Positions 28,200 to 36,991 are shown, counted from the first letter of the stretch. The stretch is 64,000 nucleotides of DNA from Hoeflea sp. 108 (GCF_000372965.1 NZ_KB890024.1:310001-374000), one strand, 5' to 3'. The notes: a model not told the origin generated them from the letters alone. Made by a program: numbers and translations.

Positions 28200-28832
28200 A
28201 TGAACCCGCTGCTGTACCTCGACTATGCCGGCGTGGCGGTGTTTGCCGCCACGGGCGCGCTTGCTGCATCGCGCAAGCAGCTCGATGTCATCGGCTTCCT
28301 GTTCCTGGCAAGCTTCACCGGCATTGGCGGCGGCACTGTCCGTGACGTCATTCTCGGCTTGCCGGTCTTCTGGGTGGTCAACCCGGCCTATGTGCTGGTC
28401 TGCGCCGCCGTGGCAGTCGTCGTGTTCTTCACTGCCCATCTGGTCGAATCCCGCTACAAGCTGCTGCTCTGGCTCGATGCGCTCGGCATGGCCGCTTATG
28501 CCGCGATCGGTGCGGCCAAGGGCCTGGAGGCGACGGGGTCGCCGACAGTCGCTATCATCATGGGAATGCTGACCGCCACCTTCGGCGGCATCCTGCGCGA
28601 TCTCCTTGCCGGCGAGCCATCGGTGCTGCTGAAGCCCGAAATCTATGTGTCGGCCGCGATGACGGGTGCCGGCATCTATACGCTCGCCGAACTGGCGGAG
28701 CTGCCGACCGAAGTGTCGGCCTTTGTCGCCTTCGTCGCTGCCTTCATGGTGCGTGGCGGGGCGCTGAAGTTCGGCTGGACCTTTCCCGCCTATCGCAGCC
28801 GCCCCGGCCGCCGGCCCGAAGACATTCCCTGA
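28200..28832 (+). CDS. TRIC-like cation channel family protein (UPF0126/YicG)
   Basis: This 210-residue inner-membrane protein has two tandem repeats of three transmembrane helices, each with the conserved glycine-rich GGxxRD motif (TGIGGGTVRDVILGLPVFW near residue 40 and TATFGGILRDLLAGEPSVLL near 130). Bacterial TRIC homologues conduct K+ and perhaps other cations. The duplication is plain in the sequence. The ATG at 28200 lies within the inverted-repeat region and no strong ribosome site is seen. Confidence 0.9.
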   Translation: MNPLLYLDYAGVAVFAATGALAASRKQLDVIGFLFLASFTGIGGGTVRDVILGLPVFWVVNPAYVLVCAAVAVVVFFTAHLVESRYKLLLWLDALGMAAYAAIGAAKGLEATGSPTVAIIMGMLTATFGGILRDLLAGEPSVLLKPEIYVSAAMTGAGIYTLAELAELPTEVSAFVAFVAAFMVRGGALKFGWTFPAYRSRPGRRPEDIP

Positions 28833-28899
28833 GCTTCCAAGCTATATCCTGTCCTGAAATTTGCTTCTACTATGCACCCAGCAAGCAAGGGCAGCATTC

Positions 28900-30195
28900 A
28901 TGCATCAGCGAATAGTGGTCGTCGGCGCGGGGTTTGGCGGTCTGGAAGTCGTCAGGGGTTTGGCTGGCGCTGCGGTCGACATCACCTTCATCGACAGGCG
29001 CAATCATCATCTGTTCCAGCCCTTGCTGTACCAGGTGGCCACAGCCTCGCTTGCGACATCGGAGATTGCCTGGCCAGTCCGTTCGCTCGTGCGCGACAGG
29101 CCGGAGGTGACGACCGTCCTGGCAAATGTGTCGGGTATCGATGCGGAGCGTCGCCTCGTGCAGCTGCAGGATGGCGCCTCGGTGCCTTACGACACGCTGG
29201 TGTTGGCGACAGGCGCTCGCCACGCCTATTTCGGTCATGACGAGTGGGAGCCTTATGCGCTCGGCCTGAAGACGCTGGAAGATGCCACGACGATCAGGCG
29301 ACGCATCCTCGTGGCGTTCGAGCAGGCCGAACGGGAAACCGATCCTGCCAGGCAGGTGGCGTTGCTGACCTTTGTCATCGTCGGCGCAGGCCCAACCGGC
29401 GTGGAAATGGCCGGCACGATCGCCGAACTGGCGCGGGACACGCTGCCGCGCGAATTTCGCAACATCGACACGGCAAGAGCCCGGGTCGTGTTGATCGAAG
29501 CCGGACCGCGCGTGCTGGCCGGATTTCCCGACGAACTCTCCGACTATGCGCTGCGCTCGCTGCGCAAGCTTGGCGTCGAGGTCGAGCTTGGGCGCGCCGT
29601 TTCCGACTGCACGGCCGACAGCGTTGCCTATGGCGACGCCAGGCTGGCGACAAGCACGATCATCTGGGCTGCCGGCGTGCGGGCTTCTCCCGCAGCCGAG
29701 TGGCTGGGCGTGCCTGCCGACAGGGCCGGGCGTCTCCAGGTGATGCCCGACCTCACGGTCCCCCGTCATCCCGAGATCTTTGCCATAGGCGACACCGTCA
29801 CGGTGAATGGCCCGAACGAAAAGCCGGTGCCGGGCATCGCGCCTGCGGCCAAGCAGGAGGGCCAGCATGTGGCCGCCATCATCAAGGCGCGGCTGCGTGG
29901 CGAGACAGGGCAGATGCCATTCCGCTATCGCCATCAGGGAAGCCTCGCCCAGATCGGCAAGCGGCGCGCGGTGATCGATTTTGGCCGGATCAAGCTGCGG
30001 GGCGCGTTGGCATGGTGGTTATGGGGTATCGCCCATATCTACTTTCTGATCGGTTCGCGGGCCCGGCTCAGCGTGGCGATCAACTGGCTGTGGATCCATG
30101 CCCGCAACCAGCGCAGCGCCCGGCTGATCACACAGGGCGAGGCGGCCGAGAGCTCGCCGGGCAAAGATAGCGGGTCGGACCTGCGGCAAACGTAA
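28900..30195 (+). CDS. ndh: Type II NADH:quinone oxidoreductase (NDH-2)
   Basis: This 431-residue flavoprotein passes electrons from NADH to quinone without pumping protons. The FAD site is at the N-terminus (RIVVVGAGFGGLEVVRGLAG), the NADH site mid-protein (FVIVGAGPTGVEMAGTIAEL), followed by the ATG-like IFAIGDTVTV motif. The C-terminal LAWWLWGIAHIYFLIGSRARLSVAINWLW is an amphipathic membrane-association segment. The ATG at 28900 has AAGGGC upstream and removes a non-family 13-residue extension. It is a single gene. Confidence 0.93.
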   Translation: MHQRIVVVGAGFGGLEVVRGLAGAAVDITFIDRRNHHLFQPLLYQVATASLATSEIAWPVRSLVRDRPEVTTVLANVSGIDAERRLVQLQDGASVPYDTLVLATGARHAYFGHDEWEPYALGLKTLEDATTIRRRILVAFEQAERETDPARQVALLTFVIVGAGPTGVEMAGTIAELARDTLPREFRNIDTARARVVLIEAGPRVLAGFPDELSDYALRSLRKLGVEVELGRAVSDCTADSVAYGDARLATSTIIWAAGVRASPAAEWLGVPADRAGRLQVMPDLTVPRHPEIFAIGDTVTVNGPNEKPVPGIAPAAKQEGQHVAAIIKARLRGETGQMPFRYRHQGSLAQIGKRRAVIDFGRIKLRGALAWWLWGIAHIYFLIGSRARLSVAINWLWIHARNQRSARLITQGEAAESSPGKDSGSDLRQT

Positions 30196-30197
30196 GC

Positions 30198-30860
30198 TCA
30201 AGCGCCCGCCTGTTCTTGCCGCCAGGCCCAGTAGGAATAGGCGATGCTGCCCAGGCTGATCGCAACGACGCCGCCGACGATGGCCGACACCATGATGGCG
30301 GGCGCGGCATTGGCGATGGCCAGCGCGACCAGTCCAAGCCCCAGCAGCACCGAGGCCCAGCCGAACACGCGGTGGGTCTTGGCCCAGATGCGGTCGCTGG
30401 CGCGTGTCCATGGCGTGCGCACGCCCATGATGCCGTTCGGCCTGATCCGGCTCGCGACATTGCCGGTCACCATCAGGAAGAGGCCAAGCACGGCGGTCAG
30501 CCCGCGCGGGATCGACAAAGCCATGCCCAGCGCGCTTGCTATGATGACCGCATGGGCGACCAGAAGGATCGCCAGGCTGCCGATCCAGAAAGTGGCATAG
30601 GCATTTCCGGAGCGTTGGAGATTGTCCCGCCTGCGCTCGAAGCGCGGTGCGACCGCAAATATCAGCGACAACAGCAGCACGGCCACCGGCATGATGGCGA
30701 AGGCGAAGAGTGGGCTGGCGAAGCGGTCGGGCGCGCCTTCGAGGTTGAAATGCACGGCCACCTGTGTATCGCCGGGGACGACTGTAAGCGCCCAGGCGGA
30801 AGCAGCTGCCATCGCCAGCAGGGCAGCCGCGCTGAATTTCAGCGGAAGCGCGTTGTTCAT
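30198..30860 (-). CDS. SdpI family (DUF1648) membrane protein
   Basis: This 220-residue inner-membrane protein has about six helices. It opens with the DUF1648 element (VVPGDTQVAVHFNLEGAPDRFASPLFAFAIMPVAV) and continues with the SdpI domain (RIRPNGIMGVRTPWTRASDRIWAKTHRVFGWASVLLG). In Bacillus subtilis SdpI gives immunity to the SDP toxin and sequesters the repressor SdpR. The gene overlaps the ArsR-type gene by ATGA, so the sdpRI pair layout is conserved. No toxin gene is seen nearby, so the signal it responds to is open. Confidence 0.9.
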   Translation of the reverse strand: MNNALPLKFSAAALLAMAAASAWALTVVPGDTQVAVHFNLEGAPDRFASPLFAFAIMPVAVLLLSLIFAVAPRFERRRDNLQRSGNAYATFWIGSLAILLVAHAVIIASALGMALSIPRGLTAVLGLFLMVTGNVASRIRPNGIMGVRTPWTRASDRIWAKTHRVFGWASVLLGLGLVALAIANAAPAIMVSAIVGGVVAISLGSIAYSYWAWRQEQAGA

Positions 30861-31159
30861 GACGTCACCTTGGGGTTGCTGGCCGTGCCGGCGCGGGGCT
30901 GGCCGATGCGAAACTGGTCCATCAAAAGTGCCAATGCATCCTCGAGAACCGACAATTGCAGCGAATAGGTGATGCTGGTGCCCGATTTCTCGCCCTGGAT
31001 CAGGCCAGCCTCGCGCAGCACGCCGAAGTGGCCGGTCAGCGTCGGTTTTGACAGGCTGAAGTGGCCGGCGATCTCGCCGGCGGTCATCTCGCGCTGGCGC
31101 AGCAGCCGGATGATTTCGCGGCGTGTCGGGTCGGACAGAGCTTTGTAGATACGGTCCAT
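30857..31159 (-). CDS. ArsR-family repressor, SdpR-like
   Basis: This 100-residue winged-helix regulator has a clear helix-turn-helix (IYKALSDPTRREIIRLLRQREMTAGEIAGHFSLSKPTLTGHFGVLREAGL). It has no cysteines for metal sensing, which fits the SdpR branch. Upstream, -35 TTTACT and -10 TAAATA are 17 bp apart, and the start point predicted 7 bp after the -10 is the A of the ATG itself. A 16-bp palindrome overlaps the -10. Autorepression of a leaderless sdpRI transcript is the simplest reading. Confidence 0.9.
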   Translation of the reverse strand: MDRIYKALSDPTRREIIRLLRQREMTAGEIAGHFSLSKPTLTGHFGVLREAGLIQGEKSGTSITYSLQLSVLEDALALLMDQFRIGQPRAGTASNPKVTS

Positions 31160-31164
31160 GTTTT

Positions 31165-31194
31165 GTATTTAGGTAAATACCGAAATAAAGTAAA
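31165..31194 (-). promoter_or_regulatory. Leaderless promoter and operator of the sdpRI-like operon
   Basis: Read on the minus strand, TTTACT (31189-31194) and TAAATA (31166-31171) are separated by 17 bp. The palindrome GTATTTAGGTAAATAC (31165-31180, 6-bp arms) covers the -10 and ends 5 bp from the ATG. There is no Shine-Dalgarno sequence. Confidence 0.6.
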
Positions 31195-31266
31195 GTGCCT
31201 TTCAGCTTGGTTGCGACCTGACCTCGGAACCATTGCCGCCTTTCGGGCGCAATGCGACCATCGGGC

Positions 31267-31614
31267 ATGGAAGAACCGAATCGAGTGCGCCGCCGCTGGG
31301 CCGTTTTCGGCTATGCCGTGCTTGTTGCCGCGCTGCCAATAGCCTTCCTCGGGCTGCTGCCTGCCAATGAATACAAGGCCTGGGGTGGCGGTGGCATCGA
31401 TTGCGACGGCCCGGGCCCGGTGCTGTTTTTCGGCGCCGTGGCAATTGCGATCTATGGTGCGGGGGTCGTGCTGAACGGGCGACATTTCAGAAGGCCTGCC
31501 AGGCTTTTGATCGCCGGCGCCTGCGCGCTCGTCTGCCTTGCAATGGTGCCCAATGTCGCCGACGCCGTGAGAGAACAGCGCATCAACGATCTCGCCTCCG
31601 AAACCTGCGGCTGA
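31267..31614 (+). CDS. Hypothetical small membrane protein
   Basis: This 115-residue protein has three likely transmembrane segments (AVFGYAVLVAALPIAFLGLL, VLFFGAVAIAIYGAGVVL and LLIAGACALVCLAMV) and a short periplasmic or cytoplasmic loop with one Cys. It is convergent with the SRPBCC gene, 3 bp between stops. The start is uncertain: ATGs at 31252 and 31267 are in frame and neither has a good ribosome site. No family is recognised. Confidence 0.6.
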   Translation: MEEPNRVRRRWAVFGYAVLVAALPIAFLGLLPANEYKAWGGGGIDCDGPGPVLFFGAVAIAIYGAGVVLNGRHFRRPARLLIAGACALVCLAMVPNVADAVREQRINDLASETCG

Positions 31615-31617
31615 GAC

Positions 31618-32085
31618 CTAGCTTTCCGTAAACGCGGCGAGGTTTGCGAGCGATGAGGCGATGCCTTCCCGATGATCGTCCTCACTGATGCCTGGTGGCA
31701 CGTCCTCGCAGCTGACGGTCACCCGCGTGTCGCCTGCGACAGGTTCCAGCGTGGTCACGATGCGCATGGCCCCGGCAAAGGCCGGGTCGTCGGATTCGAA
31801 CTCGATCACTTCGACGACGCGCCTGTCGGGCACCAGTTCGACGAAACGGCCCTCGAAGACGTCGGCGTTGTCTGACGTCTTGCCGTGCGATCCGGCATCT
31901 TCGTAGATGAAGGCCATCCGGAACGTGCCGCCTTCGAGCGGCTCGAATGCCAGGATTTCTGCCCGCATACCCTGTGGCGGGCGCCAGCTTGCCACAGCTT
32001 CGGGATCGACCAGCGCGCGATAGATCGTTTCGGCCGAGGCCTTGATCAGCCGGGAGCCGGTGTCGGTGCGCCTGAGTTCGATCAC
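31618..32085 (-). CDS. SRPBCC/AHSA1 family lipid- or ligand-binding protein
   Basis: This 155-residue START-like fold protein (SRLIKASAETIYRALVDPEAVASWRPPQGM at the start; GGTFRMAFIYEDAG; RVVEVIEFESDDPAFAGAMRIVTTLEPVAGDTRVTVSCEDVP) belongs to the activator-of-Hsp90-like family. The GTG at 32085 is chosen because GGGAGGG lies six bases away and the frame upstream belongs to the next gene. It follows the frameshifted mmcQ/yjbR gene by 17 bp, so the two were probably one operon. Ligand unknown. Confidence 0.85.
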   Translation of the reverse strand: MIELRRTDTGSRLIKASAETIYRALVDPEAVASWRPPQGMRAEILAFEPLEGGTFRMAFIYEDAGSHGKTSDNADVFEGRFVELVPDRRVVEVIEFESDDPAFAGAMRIVTTLEPVAGDTRVTVSCEDVPPGISEDDHREGIASSLANLAAFTES

Positions 32086-32102
32086 GCTAGCCCTCCCGGC
32101 GT

Positions 32103-32457
32103 TCAGTGCGCTGCCTGCCGGGTCTTGAGCAGGCTTCTCGGCGCCTGCATCAGCCAGGCCCGGTCGAGGCGGCTTCGCAGTTGGTCGAGCGGAATGTCGT
32201 GGACGCGCACCAGCACGATGGGCCAGCCCTTGTAGTGGGCAGTCTCGAAGTAGAGATGCGGATCCGCCTCCATCAGCATCTCCTTCTCCTCCAGCGCGCA
32301 CATCACCGCCACCGTGTCGGCATCCTTGACCCGGCAGAGGAACTTTCTTGCGGACGTGAAGGGACGGCGTGCCGTAGGACGTGCCCGCGACCACCTCCGC
32401 CAGCCCCTCGGCTGCAATGAGCAGCTTGTCGAAGGCGGGCTGGAGGTCGTCGGCCAT
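32103..32457 (-). pseudogene. MmcQ/YjbR family gene with a single-base frameshift
   Basis: The first 38 residues (MADDLQPAFDKLLIAAEGLAEVV...GTSYGTPSLHVRKK) and the last part (KFLCRVKDADTVAVMCALEEKEMLM...AHYKGWPIVLVRV) of a typical MmcQ/YjbR protein lie in two frames. They join at an AAGAAAG around 32344-32350, where one A too many breaks the frame. Removing it restores about 117 residues, the usual family size (CyaY-like fold, double-wing DNA-binding motif). It may be a true mutation, a sequencing error in a short A-run, or less likely a programmed shift. Confidence 0.85.
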
Positions 32458-32461
32458 CGCT

Positions 32462-33343
32462 CTATGCGGCGAATCGCTGGGTTTCGCCGCCGTAATAGTT
32501 GATATAGCGGGCGCCGATTTCCTTGACCGGCATGACGATGAAGACGTCGACCGTGCCGAAGTCATGGTCGATGACGCAGCCGTCGCCGATCTTGGCCCCG
32601 ACGCGCAGGTAACCCTTCACCAGCGGCGGCATGGACGAAATCGCAGCCTTGGCATTGATTGCCTCGATCGGCATCAGGTCCATCTGGCAGTAGCGGCCGG
32701 CCACGGCGCGCACGTCCCAGTCGGGGCTGGTACGGCAGTGGTGGGCGAGATAGGTCAGCGCCTCTGCATGCGCCGCTGGCACCGTGCCGTGGAACGAGGC
32801 GCAGCCGGTCATGACGTCGATGTCATAGCGGTTGAGATAGGACCAGATGCCCTGCCACAGCGCCTCGATGGTCCGCTTCGAGCGGTATTCGGGCAATACG
32901 CAGGAGCGGCCAAGCTCAAGGAAGCGCTGGCCGGGATGGCGCGCGATCAGCTTCTTGAGCTCGAATTCGTCGTCGGAATAGAAGCCGCCGGCCTCGGCCG
33001 CGCGCTCCTGGCGCAGCAGGCGGTAGGTGCCGACGATCTGCCGGTGCGTGGGGCCCGATATCGATGTGTCGAAGACCAGCAGATGGTCGCAGATGTCGTC
33101 GAATCGGTCGGCGTCGCGCTGGTCGATGGTGTGCAGCGCCTGCTTCTTGGCGCCCAGCTCGTCGAAGAAGACGCGGTAGCGTACTTGCTGCGCGGCAGCG
33201 ATCTCCGATTCGTCGCGGGCGAGGCGAACCTCGAGCGTGCCGATCTTTCCGAGGGGCGTTCCGGGCAATATTGGATTGGAAGGCACTGTCACCTTGGCGC
33301 CATTGGCTTTCTGGGTGTCACTGTCCGGCAAGGCTGTATGCAC
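32462..33343 (-). CDS. olsB: L-ornithine N-alpha-acyltransferase OlsB (ornithine lipid synthesis)
   Basis: This 293-residue GNAT-like acyltransferase matches the OlsB/hemolysin-associated family (IGTLEVRLARDESEIAAAQQVRYRVFFDELGAK; RDADRFDDICDHLLVFD; ELGRSCVLPEYRSKRTIEALWQGIWSYL; MTGCASFHGT). OlsB acylates ornithine with a 3-hydroxyacyl-ACP to make lyso-ornithine lipid at the membrane. The GTG at 33343 is preferred because GAAGGAG lies at the right distance and the length then equals the known Sinorhizobium protein, about 296 residues. The partner olsA is not in this window. Confidence 0.82.
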   Translation of the reverse strand: MHTALPDSDTQKANGAKVTVPSNPILPGTPLGKIGTLEVRLARDESEIAAAQQVRYRVFFDELGAKKQALHTIDQRDADRFDDICDHLLVFDTSISGPTHRQIVGTYRLLRQERAAEAGGFYSDDEFELKKLIARHPGQRFLELGRSCVLPEYRSKRTIEALWQGIWSYLNRYDIDVMTGCASFHGTVPAAHAEALTYLAHHCRTSPDWDVRAVAGRYCQMDLMPIEAINAKAAISSMPPLVKGYLRVGAKIGDGCVIDHDFGTVDVFIVMPVKEIGARYINYYGGETQRFAA

Positions 33344-33493
33344 GGGTGATTCTCCTTCGAGCCATCCCTCCTGGCGCGGGGATACGGTGTCGGTGCTACA
33401 GGATTGTGACAGTATCGTGATCGACCCGCCCGGGCAAGACTTGCACGGCAAGCAACTTCGTCTAGCCGGCTAGGAAAATCAGAGAGATGACCT

Positions 33494-35776
33494 CTAGGCA
33501 GCTGCCCGTTGCTCGACCAGACTGATCAGCACATCGGGGTCCAGAGGCTTGGTGATGAAGCCGCTGGCGCCATGTGCGAGCACCGCGTGGCGGGTCTTTT
33601 CCTGGCTGTCGGCCGACAAAACCATGATCGGAACGGCGGCAAGCCCGTGCTGTTCCTCATGCCGGCGGATGGCTGAAATTGCGTCCAGGCCGTCCATCAC
33701 GGGCATGTGCATATCCATCAGCACGACGTCGTAGCGATGTTTGTGCGAACCGCTGGTGACGGCTTCGACGGCGGCCTTGCCGTTGTTGACCACCTCGACG
33801 CGGTGGCCGGCTTTGGTCAGCGCCGCGCGAGCCAGCATGGCGTTGATGTCGTTGTCCTCGGCGATCAGCACCGACAGGCTGCCGCCTGCGGCAGGCTTTG
33901 CCGCCCTCAGGCGATTCGCTGCCTGCGGTTGGTTCGCAAGGCTGCCCTTGGCCGCCAGGAGGACGCGCATCAGCGTTTCGCCGCGCACCGGCCGGGCCAG
34001 GAACGTGGCGTAGCCGCTGGCACGCAGTTCGCCAAGCAGGCCGCGGTCGGTGGGCGCGATCAGCGTCACGGCATCCGCCGTGGCAAAGCCGCGTTCCCGC
34101 ATATGGCGCAGCAAGCGGCCGTCGGTGTCTTCCATGGCGGCATCGACCAGCAGCGCATTGCATCCGTCGGCGTAAAGGCGGGCCTGTTCCGGCGTCGCCA
34201 CGATGTCAGCCCTGCCGCCATGGGCACGGATGGTCTCGGCAATGGCCTCGGCTTCGGTTGTGTTGCGTGACAGGATCACCGCCTGGCGGCCGGCCAGCGC
34301 GTCGCCGCGCATCGGGGCTTCGTCCGAGGCGCCATAGGCCGGCAGGTCGAACGAGAATTCCGAGCCCTGGCCGGGCACGCTGGTGACCGTCAGCGCCCCG
34401 CCCATCGAGGTGGCCAGGCGCTTGGAGATGGCAAGGCCGAGACCGGCGCCGCCATGCGAGCGGGTCGAGGTGCCGTCGGCCTGTTCGAACTCTTCGAAGA
34501 TGCGTTCCATGTCCTCCGGGCGCAGGCCGGTACCGGTGTCGGAGACGGTGAAGCGGATCTTGCCGGGATTGCCGTCGTCGATGCGCCGCACAGTCAGGCG
34601 TACGCCGCCGGCGTCGGTGAATTTCACCGCATTGCCGATCAGATTGAGCAGCACCTGGCGAACACGGCCCGGATCGGCCGTCATCATCGCGGGCACATCG
34701 GGGGCGACATGGCAGCCGAGGCCGATGCCCTTGGCGAAGGCGCGTGCGGCAAGCAGTTCCACCACATTGTCGGCCATCTCGCGCGGCGACATCGGCTGCG
34801 GCTCGGGATCGAAGCGCCCTGCCTCGATCTTGGAATAATCGAGCAGATCTTCGATCAGCGCCAGAAGCGCGCTGGCCGAAGTCGAGATCGCGCCGAGATA
34901 GGTGCGCTGCTCGGGCGACAGTTCGGTGTCGTGAAGCAGCTTCGCCATGCCCATGATGCCGTTCATCGGCGTGCGGATTTCATGGCTGACGGTCGCCAGG
35001 AAGCGCGATTTGGCCTGGCTGGCGAATTCGGCGCGTTCGCGCGCGCCGATCAGCGCGGTCTCGGCGCGCTTGCGGGCGGTGATGTCACGGGCGATGGCCC
35101 GGTGCGAAACCGCATGGCTGGCCTTGTCACGGACCGACAGCTCGATCCACGAGAACCAGCGCACGATGCCGGCCGAGCGGATGCCGACATCGGTCGAACT
35201 CAGGCACTCGCCTTCGGCAAAGGCGGCATCAGGCACCACGCCGACGTCGACGCCGAGTTCCGACAGGGTCTTGCCGGCAAGGTCGCGCAGGTCCTTGCCG
35301 ACGAGGTCGGCAAAGACCTTGTTGGCATAGACGATGCGGCCGTCGCGGTCGCGGTGCACGACCAGGTCGCCGAGCGCATCGATGAGGCCGCGGAAGCGCT
35401 CTTCGCTTTCCTGTAATTCCCACATGCGGTCGGCGAGCGTTTCGATCTCGGCGCGGTTGCGCGAGGCGTTTTTGGTGATGGCGCCGGCGGCGCGTTCGCG
35501 TTCGCTGAGACTGCGGGCCAGAAGCACGAGGCCGGCGGTGCCGGCACAGATGAGACCGATGCTGATGAAGCTTGGCGCGCCGGTGAGATGGGCGAGCCCG
35601 GCAAGCACGAGCACGGTGACCAGCGTCGCAAAGTAGAGGCCGCGCGGCGGCTCCTTCGGCAGTTCCGCCTCAAGCGGTTGCGGGGTCAGGATACGCCTGG
35701 GCGTCGACGTCTCAGCCTCGGTCGCGGCTGCGTCGCTTGCCTTGCTCTCCTCGGTAACGCCTGACTCCGTCATCAT
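33494..35776 (-). CDS. Hybrid sensor histidine kinase with PAS, pseudo-receiver and receiver domains
   Basis: This 760-residue membrane kinase has two transmembrane helices (about residues 47-65 and 68-87), a PAS domain (125-245), HisKA with phospho-acceptor His265 (FLATVSHEIRTPMNG) and a HATPase domain with N box (LLNLIGNAVKFTD), G1 (VSDTGTG) and G2 (GGAGLGLAIS). Two receiver-like domains follow. The first has a conserved-position Asp (LLVDAAMED) but Arg in place of the invariant Lys (FLARPV). The last is complete (VVLMDMHMPVMDG and GFITKPLD). No cognate regulator gene is adjacent; its output is probably through a phosphorelay. Confidence 0.92.
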   Translation of the reverse strand: MMTESGVTEESKASDAAATEAETSTPRRILTPQPLEAELPKEPPRGLYFATLVTVLVLAGLAHLTGAPSFISIGLICAGTAGLVLLARSLSERERAAGAITKNASRNRAEIETLADRMWELQESEERFRGLIDALGDLVVHRDRDGRIVYANKVFADLVGKDLRDLAGKTLSELGVDVGVVPDAAFAEGECLSSTDVGIRSAGIVRWFSWIELSVRDKASHAVSHRAIARDITARKRAETALIGARERAEFASQAKSRFLATVSHEIRTPMNGIMGMAKLLHDTELSPEQRTYLGAISTSASALLALIEDLLDYSKIEAGRFDPEPQPMSPREMADNVVELLAARAFAKGIGLGCHVAPDVPAMMTADPGRVRQVLLNLIGNAVKFTDAGGVRLTVRRIDDGNPGKIRFTVSDTGTGLRPEDMERIFEEFEQADGTSTRSHGGAGLGLAISKRLATSMGGALTVTSVPGQGSEFSFDLPAYGASDEAPMRGDALAGRQAVILSRNTTEAEAIAETIRAHGGRADIVATPEQARLYADGCNALLVDAAMEDTDGRLLRHMRERGFATADAVTLIAPTDRGLLGELRASGYATFLARPVRGETLMRVLLAAKGSLANQPQAANRLRAAKPAAGGSLSVLIAEDNDINAMLARAALTKAGHRVEVVNNGKAAVEAVTSGSHKHRYDVVLMDMHMPVMDGLDAISAIRRHEEQHGLAAVPIMVLSADSQEKTRHAVLAHGASGFITKPLDPDVLISLVEQRAAA

Positions 35777-35849
35777 GGCGGAAGCCTAGCAGGCAGAGCT
35801 TAGGGAAGATTTTGGCGGATCGTTCGAGTTTTAACGATCGTGTCGGGCG

Positions 35850-36641
35850 CTACTGGACGTAGGATTTGTAGATGAAGCCGCGCTGGCCGTTGAAGACGAT
35901 CTCGCACCATTTGGTGCATGACACGACTTCCACCGAAGCCTTTGCCGGGATGACTTCGAGTACGGCGCCGCCGGGCTTGGAGCGCATGTTCACAGAACGC
36001 TTGATGGTGATCTGGCCGCCGGCCTGGGCCTGCTGGGCTGGCTTGGCCGCTGCAGGCGCAGCCTCGGGCGCCATTTCGGCGTCCGCGGTCTCGTTTTCGA
36101 TCGCCTGAACGGCTGCAGTGGCACTGGCATCCGGCTCGACCAGAGCCAGGGCATCGGTCTCGACCGGATCCTTGGCTATGACTTTTTCGGCGCCGGGGAT
36201 TGCGGGAATGGCCTCGAGCGGCTTGTTGGCGCTCGCCGCCACCACCTGGGCCCAGCGCGGATCAGCGGCCAGCGGCATGTCGGTCGCCTCTTCGGCCATG
36301 GCGCTGGACACAATGATCGACGAGCTGGTCGAGGCCAGCCGGTTCTGGCGGCCTGTAGGCTCTGCCGTGATGGTGGTGATCTTGTCTTTTGCTGGCTCGG
36401 CCCCCGGCTGGACTTCAGCGCGGCGCACTTCCTGCGCGCTGTTGGCGGAATGCTGTCCGAGGTGGGGAACGATGAAAAGCGCGGAAACGGCGGTCACGCT
36501 CATCAGAGCGGTCATCGCCAACACGCCGCAGACCAAGCCACGGTTCGGCGCGTTGTCGCGCCAGGATGACTGGTCGGTTTTCGTGAACATCATCGAAGAG
36601 CGCGGCTGATTGGCAGCGCCCGACCTGAAGGGCATTCTCAC
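35850..36641 (-). CDS. Membrane-anchored SH3-domain protein
   Basis: This 263-residue protein has a short cytoplasmic N-terminus, one transmembrane segment (GLVCGVLAMTALMSVTAVSALFIV), a long Ala/Glu/Pro-rich periplasmic linker and a C-terminal bacterial SH3 domain (KRSVNMRSKPGGAVLEVIPAKASVEVVSCTKWCEIVFNGQRGFIYKSYVQ). Such SH3 domains bind peptidoglycan or cell-wall ligands. A GTG at 36641 has GGAG eight bases upstream, so I prefer it to ATGs at 36635 and 36593, but the start is uncertain. It precedes the histidine kinase gene on the same strand by 73 bp. Confidence 0.8.
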   Translation of the reverse strand: MRMPFRSGAANQPRSSMMFTKTDQSSWRDNAPNRGLVCGVLAMTALMSVTAVSALFIVPHLGQHSANSAQEVRRAEVQPGAEPAKDKITTITAEPTGRQNRLASTSSSIIVSSAMAEEATDMPLAADPRWAQVVAASANKPLEAIPAIPGAEKVIAKDPVETDALALVEPDASATAAVQAIENETADAEMAPEAAPAAAKPAQQAQAGGQITIKRSVNMRSKPGGAVLEVIPAKASVEVVSCTKWCEIVFNGQRGFIYKSYVQ

Positions 36642-36991
36642 AAACAACTCTCCACTAGGCCCCGTTTGCTCGAAAATACCGAGCGTCCCACCCGCCGTTC
36701 CAGCCCACGAATCTACGCCGCGTGACCGAAGAACAGTCCAGACAGTGCCTTATTGGCTCCTCCCACACCCTGCATCATGGATAGCGATTGTGGCAGAGCT
36801 TGGACCCGATTGCGACCTTCCTGAAATTTTTGCTAATCGCCAAGCGAATTCTGTGCGTAAGTCACGACTATCGTAGAATGCCATTCCGGCTGGAACTATG
36901 CGCGTCCGGCCGGGCACACCGAGCGTAATCTAATCTGTTGAATCTGAACATCATTCTGGCCGGAAGCCGAACTCGGTTCCCGGACGGGGTG
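36642..36991. other. 350-bp intergenic region between lspA and the SH3-protein gene
   Basis: I see no gene. An imperfect hairpin with CCGG/CCGG-type ends near 36960-36985 may end the lspA transcript on the minus strand, but it lacks a T-tract. The rest is of lower GC than the neighbours and should hold the promoter of the SH3-protein gene. Confidence 0.5.

Noticed and set aside
32340..32352. Programmed ribosomal frameshifting in the MmcQ/YjbR gene
   Set aside because: Restoring the frame needs a +1 or -2 shift, and no canonical slippery heptamer, stimulatory stem or Shine-Dalgarno-like stimulator is evident. A simple indel is more likely.
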